From positions 1-12,082 of the forward strand of contig JAHEZR010000021.1 in NCBI GenBank assembly GCA_023251005.1: a stretch of 12,082 nt of DNA. The letters run 5' to 3'. This document shows, piece after piece, positions 1 through 6,034 of this stretch; the first letter of the stretch is position 1; every line of letters begins with the position of its first letter. The position numbers were made by a program, and so were the translations under genes. Under the pieces are notes generated by a model. That model ran no database searches and was not told where the DNA came from. It saw only the letters and a program-made list of their open reading frames with translations. The stretch comes from Ignavibacteriota bacterium (GTDB lineage: Bacteria; Bacteroidota; UBA10030; JAHEZR01).

Positions 1-74
1 GTACTCGTCAGTCTGTTCCTCTCTTCTTCATTGTAATCCTTAGAGTTAGCGGGGTTTTTGAAAGCAAAGTGCAA

Positions 75-103
75 TTGACTTTCGGTACCTCGTTTCGTAA
101 ATT
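75..103 (+). promoter_or_regulatory. Candidate sigma70-type promoter for the locus
   Basis: TTGACT at 75-80 matches the -35 consensus at five of six positions. TAAATT at 98-103 matches the -10 consensus at four of six, and the spacer is the optimal 17 bases. Transcription would start around 109-111, leaving a leader of about 25 bases before the first start codon. The position is sensible because the genes downstream all run the same way with short gaps. This is a motif match only; the operon may also be read from further upstream. Confidence 0.45.
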
Positions 104-108
104 ACATC

Positions 109-120
109 GAGTTGTAACTC
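109..120. repeat. Small palindrome at the expected transcription start
   Basis: GAGTT (109-113) and AACTC (116-120) form a perfect 5-base inverted repeat around a 2-base centre, next to the expected +1 of the candidate promoter. A second imperfect inverted repeat (AAAGT at 66-70, ACTTT at 78-82) overlaps the -35 box. Either could be an operator half-site pair, but such short repeats are common by chance. Confidence 0.2.
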
Positions 121-135
121 TTTCCATTTGAAAGA

Positions 136-609
136 ATGTTTAGCGACGGGCCGATTAACGGAGTCCTGGTAAAAGACCTGAAGATTTACACCGACCAGCG
201 CGGTTGGTTGGCCGAGTTGTTTCGCCTTGATGAGCTTGAGTCTGAGTTTGCTCCTCAAATGGCCTACATCTCAATGACAAATGTTGGAGTCGCAAGAGGT
301 CCGCACGAGCACAGAGATCAAGCCGATTTATTTTGTTTCCTTGGGCCGTCGACTTTCCGCATCTATCTCTGGGACAACCGGAGTTCATCAGGCACATTTC
401 GGAAAAAAATGGTCACCGAAGCTGGCGAAAGCGCACCGAAGTCACTTCTCGTCCCGGCTGGCGTTGTTCACGCTTACAAGAATGTTGGAAGGGTACCAGG
501 AATGGTTGTCAATTGTCCGAACCGTCTCTTCGCTGGGCGCGAGAGGAGAGAAGCAGTAGATGAGATCCGCCACGAGGCAGATGTGAATTCGATATTTCAA
601 TTGGATTAA
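136..609 (+). CDS. RmlC-like cupin epimerase (dTDP-4-dehydrorhamnose 3,5-epimerase family)
   Basis: This 157-residue protein resembles the dTDP-4-dehydrorhamnose 3,5-epimerase family, a cupin that epimerises C3 and/or C5 of dTDP-4-keto-6-deoxyglucose. The family N-terminal pattern D-x-RG-x-L-x-ELFR is at residues 20-30. RGPHEH at 55-59 aligns with the RG-x-H segment that carries the catalytic base, making His57 the likely catalytic residue. The turn PAGVVHAYKN (108-117) matches the later P-x-G-x-x-H motif. At 157 residues it is shorter than classical RmlC (about 180), and the region after residue 130 is reduced. It therefore belongs to a divergent short branch, and exact specificity (3,5-epimerase, 3-epimerase or 3,4-ketoisomerase) is open. 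The ATG at 136 is the furthest upstream start, since an in-frame TAA lies at 115-117; the ribosome site (GAAAG, 130-134) is poorly spaced. rmlB, which makes its likely substrate, follows after 17 bases. Confidence 0.8.
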   Translation: MFSDGPINGVLVKDLKIYTDQRGWLAELFRLDELESEFAPQMAYISMTNVGVARGPHEHRDQADLFCFLGPSTFRIYLWDNRSSSGTFRKKMVTEAGESAPKSLLVPAGVVHAYKNVGRVPGMVVNCPNRLFAGRERREAVDEIRHEADVNSIFQLD

Positions 610-626
610 CTAACGCCTATCTCGGA

Positions 627-1640
627 ATGGAGAGTATCCTCGTCACGGGTGGCGCAGGGTTTAGTGGCAGTAACTTCATCTATTACATGCGCGAGACCCA
701 CCCGTCGTACGTCATTGTAACTCTCGATAAGCTCACGTATGCGGGAAACCTTGAAAATCTCGAGGGGATTCAGGAGGGTGACACCTACTACTTCGTTAAG
801 GGCGACATCGCTGATCGAGAGTTGGTAGAATCCATCATCAGAGAGCATCACATCGATGCAATTATCAACTTTGCGGCTGAATCGCACGTCGATCGAAGCA
901 TCCTTGGCTCGGCGGAGTTCATTCAAACAAACCTTGTCGGAGCGCATGTTCTTCTCGAAGTCGCCAGAACGCTCTCAGTAAAACGATTCCTTCAGGTTTC
1001 CACGGACGAAGTCTACGGCTCGGCTCCCCTGTCCATCAAGTTTGATGAAGAAACTCTGCTCCGCCCCAGCAGTCCATACGCAGCGAGCAAGGCGGCAGCG
1101 GACATGCTAGCGCTCTCTTACCAGCATACGTTCGGCACGCCGGTTGTTATCACCCGATGCTCGAACAACTATGGGCCGTACCAGTTTCCGGAAAAGCTCA
1201 TCCCTCTGATGATCTCAAACGCCTTGAATAATGTTCCGTTACCGATTTACGGTGATGGGCTTCAGGTGAGAGATTGGATTCACGTCCGTGATCACTGTGC
1301 TGCACTAGATATCGTTCTCCATTCAGGTACGCCTGGCCAGGTCTACAATATCAGCGCTGAAGAAGAGAAGCAGAATCTCAATGTTGTGAACCTCATCTTG
1401 AAGAAGTTGAAGAAGCCCAAGAGTCTCATATCCTTCGTGAAAGACCGCCCCGGCCATGATCGTCGATATGCAATTTCCGCTGAAAAGATCAGGCGAGAGT
1501 TGGGCTGGAGGCCGGGGATCAGCTTTGAGGAAGGAATGGAGAGCACAATCGAGTGGTACGTGAAAAATAAATCATGGTGGGAGAAGATCCGCAGCGGTGA
1601 GTACCGGAAATACTACCGGAAAATGTACGAGGAAAGGTAA
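627..1640 (+). CDS. rmlB: dTDP-glucose 4,6-dehydratase
   Basis: RmlB converts dTDP-glucose to dTDP-4-keto-6-deoxyglucose in the cytoplasm, the shared precursor of rhamnose and other 6-deoxysugars. It is an extended short-chain dehydrogenase. The NAD-binding loop TGGAGFSG is at residues 7-14, and LDKLTYAGNLENL (33-45) is a hallmark of the family. NFAAESHVDRSI is at 81-92, the active-site triad segment STDEVYGS at 125-132 (Thr126, Asp127, Glu128), and Y-x-x-x-K at Tyr151/Lys155. NNYGPYQFPEKLIPL (180-194) and GDGLQVRDWIHVRDH (209-223) are also typical. The length of 337 is normal. The one oddity is Ser13, where most members have Ile in GFIGS. The start is ATG with a weak GGA upstream; the gene lies 17 bases after the epimerase and 9 bases before the dehydrogenase, as in an operon. 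Family assignment is firm. Confidence 0.97.
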   Translation: MESILVTGGAGFSGSNFIYYMRETHPSYVIVTLDKLTYAGNLENLEGIQEGDTYYFVKGDIADRELVESIIREHHIDAIINFAAESHVDRSILGSAEFIQTNLVGAHVLLEVARTLSVKRFLQVSTDEVYGSAPLSIKFDEETLLRPSSPYAASKAAADMLALSYQHTFGTPVVITRCSNNYGPYQFPEKLIPLMISNALNNVPLPIYGDGLQVRDWIHVRDHCAALDIVLHSGTPGQVYNISAEEEKQNLNVVNLILKKLKKPKSLISFVKDRPGHDRRYAISAEKIRRELGWRPGISFEEGMESTIEWYVKNKSWWEKIRSGEYRKYYRKMYEER

Positions 1641-1649
1641 AGCCACTCG

Positions 1650-2969
1650 GTGTCCTTGAGAGAGAAAATAGAAAACAAGTCGGCGACCGTAGGTGTCGTT
1701 GGACTTGGGTATGTAGGGTTGCCGCTTGCCGTTGAGTATGCAGCGAAAGGATTTAAAACCGTCGGAATCGATGTCGATAAGAAAAAAGTTGATGCTGTAA
1801 ATGCTGGTGAAAGCTACATCGGAGATGTCTCCTCTTCACAGCTTTCCCAACTCGCAAGAGTGGGGCGTCTGAGCGCGCGAGCTGACTTCGGTTGTATCTC
1901 AAGTTTGGATGTTATTCTAATTTGTGTCCCAACACCGTTTACAAAGAGTAAGGAGCCTGACATCTCTTACATTCTCTCGGCGGCAGAGAGAATTAGCAGT
2001 GGTTTGAGAAATGGACAGCTCGTTATCCTTAAGAGTACGACCTATCCCAATACAACAGAAGGATACGTTTTGCCCATCCTTCAGAAAAAGGGTTTGAAGG
2101 TCGGCAAAGACTTCTACTTAGCCTTTTCGCCTGAGCGTATCGATCCCGGAAATAAGAGATTCACAGCACTAAACACCCCGGTTGTCGTTGGAGGTGTGAC
2201 GAAAGAATGCACCGAACTTGCATCTCTGGTAGCTGAGCAAGTGGCTTTGAAAGCAATACCCGTGTCGAACCCAAAAGTTGCTGAAATGGAGAAATTGCTC
2301 GAGAATATTTTCCGGAGCGTGAACATAGCACTCGTGAACGAGCTCGCTCAGCTTTGTGATCGGATGGGAGGAGTTGATGTCTGGGAGGTGATTGATGCTG
2401 CGGCAACTAAGCCCTTTGGTTACATGCCCTTCTATCCTGGGCCAGGGATCGGTGGACATTGCATCCTCGTTGATCCCTACTACCTCTCCTGGATAGCGCG
2501 ACAGTACGATTTTCAAACGAATTTCATCACACTTGCTGCAGAGACAAATGAGAACATGCCGTTCTACGTGAAGAACATGGTTCTTCGCGAAATCAGTATG
2601 CTGCCGGTGAGTTTAAAACGAGCGAAGATTTTCATTCTTGGTGTTGCTTTCAAACGAGACGTTGATGATATCCGACATTCCCCCGCGCTGAAACTGATGG
2701 AGCTCCTGCTCCTCGATGGTGCAAATGGCGTTTCGTACAATGACCCTCACGTTCCATCGGTAGAAGTTGATTCGCGGCGGTTCGAATCCACTCCAGTAAC
2801 AAAAGAGTCTCTCTCTGCTGCCGATTGTGTTATCATCACGACAGACCACAGCGCTTACGATTATGACTTTATTGTTCGACATGCTAAGCTTATTGTTGAC
2901 ACCCGAAGCGCAACGAAAGGTCTGCGTGGTGGTACGGCCAAGGTGGTGAGACTGGGAGATGGCGTTTAG
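1650..2969 (+). CDS. wbpA: Nucleotide-sugar 6-dehydrogenase, WbpA/WecC type (UDP-GlcNAc or UDP-ManNAc dehydrogenase)
   Basis: This 439-residue enzyme belongs to the UDP-glucose/UDP-GlcNAc/UDP-ManNAc dehydrogenase family, which oxidises the C6 hydroxyl of a UDP-sugar to a carboxylate in two NAD-dependent steps. The Rossmann motif GLGYVGLP is at residues 18-25. FSPERIDPGN (159-168) is typical of the acetamido-sugar branch rather than UDP-glucose dehydrogenases. Other family blocks are AEMEKLLENIFRSVNIALVNE (211-231), with the central-domain sequence continuing to DAAATKPFGYMPFYPGPG (249-266). The catalytic thiol is Cys271 in GIGGHC, and the C-terminal domain opens with GVAFKRDVDDIRHSPA (331-346). 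The overall pattern is closest to WbpA-like UDP-GlcNAc dehydrogenases, but UDP-ManNAc oxidation (WecC role) is possible because a WecB-type epimerase follows. The start is GTG at 1650, with GGAAAGG at 1631-1637 as a distant ribosome site; a TTG at 1656 is an alternative. Confidence 0.92.
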   Translation: MSLREKIENKSATVGVVGLGYVGLPLAVEYAAKGFKTVGIDVDKKKVDAVNAGESYIGDVSSSQLSQLARVGRLSARADFGCISSLDVILICVPTPFTKSKEPDISYILSAAERISSGLRNGQLVILKSTTYPNTTEGYVLPILQKKGLKVGKDFYLAFSPERIDPGNKRFTALNTPVVVGGVTKECTELASLVAEQVALKAIPVSNPKVAEMEKLLENIFRSVNIALVNELAQLCDRMGGVDVWEVIDAAATKPFGYMPFYPGPGIGGHCILVDPYYLSWIARQYDFQTNFITLAAETNENMPFYVKNMVLREISMLPVSLKRAKIFILGVAFKRDVDDIRHSPALKLMELLLLDGANGVSYNDPHVPSVEVDSRRFESTPVTKESLSAADCVIITTDHSAYDYDFIVRHAKLIVDTRSATKGLRGGTAKVVRLGDGV

Positions 2970-2973
2970 GGCA

Positions 2974-3002
2974 TCCCTACAAAATCGAATTCGATAGGGA
3001 AG
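2974..3002 (+). promoter_or_regulatory. Hairpin overlapping the ribosome binding site of the 2-epimerase gene
   Basis: TCCCTA (2974-2979) and TAGGGA (2995-3000) are perfect inverted repeats, and between them lies the self-complementary core TCGAATTCGA (2985-2994). The right arm contains AGGGA, which with the next bases (AGGGAAG, 2996-3002) is the only good Shine-Dalgarno sequence for the TTG start at 3010. In RNA, the 6-pair stem, three pairs of them G-C, would cover that site. I infer possible translational control or coupling to the upstream gene. Five T at 3007-3011 follow only after a 6-base gap, so this is not a convincing terminator. Confidence 0.35.
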
Positions 3003-3009
3003 AAAATTT

Positions 3010-4107
3010 TTGAGGAAAGTCATCACCGCGGTTGGGGCTCGTCCAAATTTCATGAAGGCTGCCCCACTCTATCGCGAGTTCAAGAAACATCCCGACATAA
3101 ATCATAGGATCGTCCACACGGGACAGCATTACGACGACAATATGTCGAAGGTTTTTTTCACTGACCTCGAGCTTCCACTGCCCGATATCGACCTTGGCGT
3201 TGGGTCGGGCTCTCATGCCGAGCAGACGGGGAGAATCATGATCGAGTTCGAAAAGGTGGTTGCTGCTGAGAAACCAGATCTAGTGATTGTGGTCGGTGAT
3301 GTGAACTCCACGATTGCTTGCAGCTTGGTCTGTGCAAAGTCCCTTATTCCGGTAGCACACGTAGAAGCGGGTCTGAGGAGTTTTGACCGTACGATGCCTG
3401 AAGAGCACAACCGAAAGCTGACCGATGCACTCTCCGATTTTCTTTTTGTCACTGAACCTGCTGGTGTGAAGAATCTCCTCCGCGAGGGTACCGAGCAGGA
3501 AAAGATTTTTCTCGTTGGAGACGTCATGATCGACTCTCTCATTCACTATCGAGAATGGGCGAAGTCCTCCTCTATTTTGCAAGCGTTGTGCCTCACGCCG
3601 AGGAAGTTCACGGTTGTCACCCTCCATCGTCCTGGCAACGTTGATGTAAAAGAGAATTTGGAAAAGATTTTCGATGTGTTTGAGGCTATCGCAACTAACA
3701 GTGTCATAGTTTTCCCTACTCATCCGCGTACGCGGAAAATGCTTGCGCAGTTTAACCTCGACAAACGTGCTGCAAGGATCAAGAATTTGATCCTGCTGGA
3801 GCCAGTTGGTTATCTTGATTTTCTGTGCCTGATGGATCATGCGGCTCTCGTGCTTACAGACTCCGGTGGAGTTCAAGAGGAAACCACCTACTTAGGCGTT
3901 CCCTGCCTGACGTTGCGGAGCAACACAGAACGGCCCATCACGGTCGAAGAGGGCACGAATGAGCTCGTCGGATTGGATGTGGACAAGATCATCAGAAGAA
4001 GTTTTGAGGTGTTTGATGGAAAAGGAAAACAGGGACGCATACCCGAACTCTGGGATGGCAGAGCTGCGGAGCGCATCGTCACCATCCTGAAAGAGCACCT
4101 GAACTAA
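3010..4107 (+). CDS. wecB: UDP-N-acetylglucosamine 2-epimerase (non-hydrolysing)
   Basis: This 365-residue protein is a WecB-type GT-B-fold epimerase that interconverts UDP-GlcNAc and UDP-ManNAc. VGARPNFMKAAPL (8-20) holds the N-terminal binding residues (Arg11, Lys16). HTGQHYDDNM (36-45), GDVNS (96-100, Asp97), HVEAGLRSFDRTMPEEHNR (117-135; Glu119, Glu131/132) and DSGGVQEETTYLGVPCLTLR (284-303) are family blocks carrying catalytic or UDP-binding residues. The usual HRREN block is HRPGN at 206-210; His206 is kept and this variant fits one branch of the family. TTG is forced as the start: an in-frame TAG sits at 2995-2997 and the next ATG is Met15, inside the conserved GARPNFMK segment. AGGGAAG lies 7 bases upstream. 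Next to a hexosamine dehydrogenase the likely output is UDP-ManNAcA, although a WbpI-like role on a modified UDP-uronate cannot be excluded. Confidence 0.93.
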   Translation: MRKVITAVGARPNFMKAAPLYREFKKHPDINHRIVHTGQHYDDNMSKVFFTDLELPLPDIDLGVGSGSHAEQTGRIMIEFEKVVAAEKPDLVIVVGDVNSTIACSLVCAKSLIPVAHVEAGLRSFDRTMPEEHNRKLTDALSDFLFVTEPAGVKNLLREGTEQEKIFLVGDVMIDSLIHYREWAKSSSILQALCLTPRKFTVVTLHRPGNVDVKENLEKIFDVFEAIATNSVIVFPTHPRTRKMLAQFNLDKRAARIKNLILLEPVGYLDFLCLMDHAALVLTDSGGVQEETTYLGVPCLTLRSNTERPITVEEGTNELVGLDVDKIIRRSFEVFDGKGKQGRIPELWDGRAAERIVTILKEHLN

Positions 4108-4116
4108 AGAGAGGAG
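4108..4116 (+). promoter_or_regulatory. Ribosome binding site deciding the start of the SLBB export gene
   Basis: AGAGAGGAG directly follows the TAA of the 2-epimerase gene. It ends 8 bases before the GTG at 4125, an ideal spacing. An in-frame GTG at 4116 overlaps the purine run itself and would have no usable ribosome site, so the shorter form is preferred. Confidence 0.6.
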
Positions 4117-4124
4117 TGCGTGAA

Positions 4125-5972
4125 GTGATAAGGAATCGTAGATCACTACTTATTACAACACTTTTCATTTGCCTTGTTTTCTTCGCACCATTTCTCATCG
4201 CGCAACAGTATGAGCAGTATCAAGCGCGGAAGGAGGCAGAGCGGGTTAGACCAAACCGCTTTCTCTATGAGGAATCAAGTGAGGGAAGAGCTGAAGGGAG
4301 AGATTTTCTTCAAAGGTATTACCAGAGTCTTCTCCTCGAAAGGGGCAGAGCAGGTTCAGGTCGCGCAACAGGCGTCGAAGACGACGCGCTCTTGAAACAA
4401 ATGAAGCCTGGTCTGGCACTCGAGGGAGCTGTTGATCCTGAGGAGTACATTGTTGGACCACTTGACGGTATGAGTGTCAATGTTTGGTCGGAAATCCCCT
4501 TGAGTTTTAACACTTTCGTGACCCCAGAGGGGACACTTATCATCCCAACAGTTGGCGAAATAGCGGTTGCTGGGCACTCGCTGAAAGAAGTGAAGGATAT
4601 TGTTGTAAGAGAAGCACGAAAAAAATACGCGAAAGATGAAGTGAGTGCCACACTTATATCGCCGCGTTCTTTTGTAGTTAAAGTTGCTGGTGTTGTGAAT
4701 CGTCCAGGCGCTTATGTCGTGAATTCAGTTGATAGAGTCGATAGAGCAATTTATCTTGCAAACATCGTTTCCCTTTATCGCGTCGAGCAACCGAATCCCC
4801 TGAAAAGCAATGAGAAAGAAAAAACCTCAACTTATTTTCCTCCCGCAGAACTTGAGAATGAACGCCAACCTTCACTACGTAATATCAAGCTCTTCCGAGC
4901 GAACGGCGATTGCGTTGAAGTGGATCTCATCCGTTATTTCGCGACGGGTGATGCAACTTATAATCCGTACCTCCTTGATGGCGATATGGTTGTTGTGCCG
5001 AGCCTGAATCTTTCCGCAAACGCTGTAAGTATCCAGGGCGCAGTTCATCTCCCTGGTCGCTTTGAATACCATTCTGGGGATAGCCTGAGTATCATGTTCA
5101 AGATCGCAAACGGTCCTCAGGCCATTGCCGACCTAGGGAACACAGAACTGGTGAGATTTAAGCCGGATGGAAGGTCTTTTGAGAGGACAATAATCGATGC
5201 GCGAGAGGTATTGGACGGTAGGAAAGACATTGCTTTGCGGCCTAACGATCGGGTGTTCGTTCGATGGCTACGTTATGTGCGTGAAGAATTTAATGTTACT
5301 GTTGCCGGCGAGGTACGGCAACCTGGGAAGTACGCCATTACACGAGACAGCACCAAGCTCAGCGAGATCATTGAGCAGGCTGGCGGGTTTACACCTGAGG
5401 CTGCGATAGCAGAGTGTAAGATTATTCGGAGATCTAATTCCGATGACCCGTTTGCAAACAATCCAGATTATGAGCGTTTGACCGAGATGCGCCTAAGCGG
5501 GATGGATCGGGAAGAGCGGGATTATTTCAACTATGAGGCGGCAATAAAACGGGGTCTTGTTTCTGTCGATTTCAGGAGGTTGTTCCTCGAGGGAGTAAGA
5601 TCTGCGGACGTCACCCTCCGCGATGGTGATTTCATCATCGTACCTGCGAGGAACAATACGGTATACGTTTTTGGTCAGGTAGCATATCCAGGTCATTTGA
5701 CCTTCGTTCCGGGGTCACACTACGAATACTACATCGAGAAGGCAGGAGGATACTCAGGAGCCGCTGACAAAGGCAAGGTATCCATAATCAAAGCCGGCAC
5801 GAAAAAATGGGTGACTCCCGAGAACGAGCCAGTGGAAGAGGGAGATTCAATCTTCGTTGGATTGCGGCCTGAGCGTGACATTGCGTACTATTTTTCTCTT
5901 GCAAGAGACGTCCTGACCGTTGCAACCGCCGCCGCTACAATCTATTTCTTAATTGATCAGGTGAGGAAGTAG
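4125..5972 (+). CDS. SLBB-domain polysaccharide export protein (Wza-like)
   Basis: This is the polysaccharide export protein of the locus, expected to form the periplasmic/outer-membrane conduit. Counted from the GTG at 4125 it has 615 residues (618 from the GTG at 4116). In numbering from 4116, a basic N-terminus and hydrophobic stretch (about 10-29, ending FLIAQQ) look like a signal peptide. A linker rich in charged residues runs to about 110. The poly-export domain covers about 111-190, with the core GPLDGMSVNVWSE. Four SLBB-like units follow at about 187-295, 304-382, 393-510 and 516-582, each with a G-x-V-x-x-PG-type turn (VNRPGAY, VHLPGRF, VRQPGKY, VAYPGHL). The tail (591-613) is a hydrophobic helix. 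There is no lipobox: the only early Cys (19) is inside the hydrophobic stretch, preceded by Ile. It is much longer than E. coli Wza (about 380). The gene sits between the sugar genes and wzz, as expected for an export module. Confidence 0.9.
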   Translation: MIRNRRSLLITTLFICLVFFAPFLIAQQYEQYQARKEAERVRPNRFLYEESSEGRAEGRDFLQRYYQSLLLERGRAGSGRATGVEDDALLKQMKPGLALEGAVDPEEYIVGPLDGMSVNVWSEIPLSFNTFVTPEGTLIIPTVGEIAVAGHSLKEVKDIVVREARKKYAKDEVSATLISPRSFVVKVAGVVNRPGAYVVNSVDRVDRAIYLANIVSLYRVEQPNPLKSNEKEKTSTYFPPAELENERQPSLRNIKLFRANGDCVEVDLIRYFATGDATYNPYLLDGDMVVVPSLNLSANAVSIQGAVHLPGRFEYHSGDSLSIMFKIANGPQAIADLGNTELVRFKPDGRSFERTIIDAREVLDGRKDIALRPNDRVFVRWLRYVREEFNVTVAGEVRQPGKYAITRDSTKLSEIIEQAGGFTPEAAIAECKIIRRSNSDDPFANNPDYERLTEMRLSGMDREERDYFNYEAAIKRGLVSVDFRRLFLEGVRSADVTLRDGDFIIVPARNNTVYVFGQVAYPGHLTFVPGSHYEYYIEKAGGYSGAADKGKVSIIKAGTKKWVTPENEPVEEGDSIFVGLRPERDIAYYFSLARDVLTVATAAATIYFLIDQVRK

Positions 5973-6034
5973 ACGCCCTTTTAACTCCTAAAAGTACAAA
6001 ACTTAGTTCTCGATAACAGAAAGGTGATTGTTCA
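5973..6034 (+). other. Spacer with a weak AT-rich hairpin before wzz
   Basis: This 62-base gap is the longest between genes in the window. CTTTTA (5978-5983) and TAAAAG (5989-5994) form a perfect 6-base stem with a 5-base loop, but only one pair is G-C and no T-run follows, so it is not a good terminator. I see no convincing -35/-10 pair. AAGGTGA at 6021-6027 is a good ribosome site, 7 bases before the next ATG. Confidence 0.4.

Larger units (their letters stand above)
1..135. other. Leader region upstream of the first gene
   Basis: No gene is supported here. Frames 1 and 2 of the + strand close by stops at 34-36 and 41-43, and frame 3 stays open from the left edge to a stop at 129-131. The frame-3 peptide matches nothing I recognise, so it could be the tail of an upstream gene but is more likely chance. 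The stretch contains the promoter candidate and the inverted repeats listed separately. A G-run followed by five T (about 51-59) has no good stem in front of it, so I do not call a terminator. Confidence 0.5.

Noticed and set aside
38..59. G-run plus five T as a terminator of an upstream gene
   Set aside because: I could not find a stable stem before the T-run.
3..131. Open frame from the left edge as the 3' end of an upstream gene
   Set aside because: Forty-two codons with no recognisable motif, and the promoter candidate lies inside it. It cannot be judged without sequence to the left.
606..947. Antisense open frame of 113 codons over the start of rmlB
   Set aside because: It is a shadow of the rmlB N-terminus, with no domain or ribosome site evident.
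2613..3053. Antisense open frame of 146 codons spanning the dehydrogenase/2-epimerase junction
   Set aside because: It covers two conserved coding ends and the hairpin, and shows no recognisable protein features.
3280..3876. Antisense open frame of 198 codons across the 2-epimerase gene
   Set aside because: The opposite strand encodes conserved family motifs throughout, and the antisense product shows no motif or signal.
4116..4124. GTG at 4116 as the start of the SLBB export gene
   Set aside because: It overlaps the purine-rich ribosome site, whereas the in-frame GTG at 4125 has ideal 8-base spacing from it.
5978..5994. CTTTTA/TAAAAG hairpin as an intrinsic terminator between the SLBB gene and wzz
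   Set aside because: Only one G-C pair, and no T-run after the stem. A break in the operon here is not supported.
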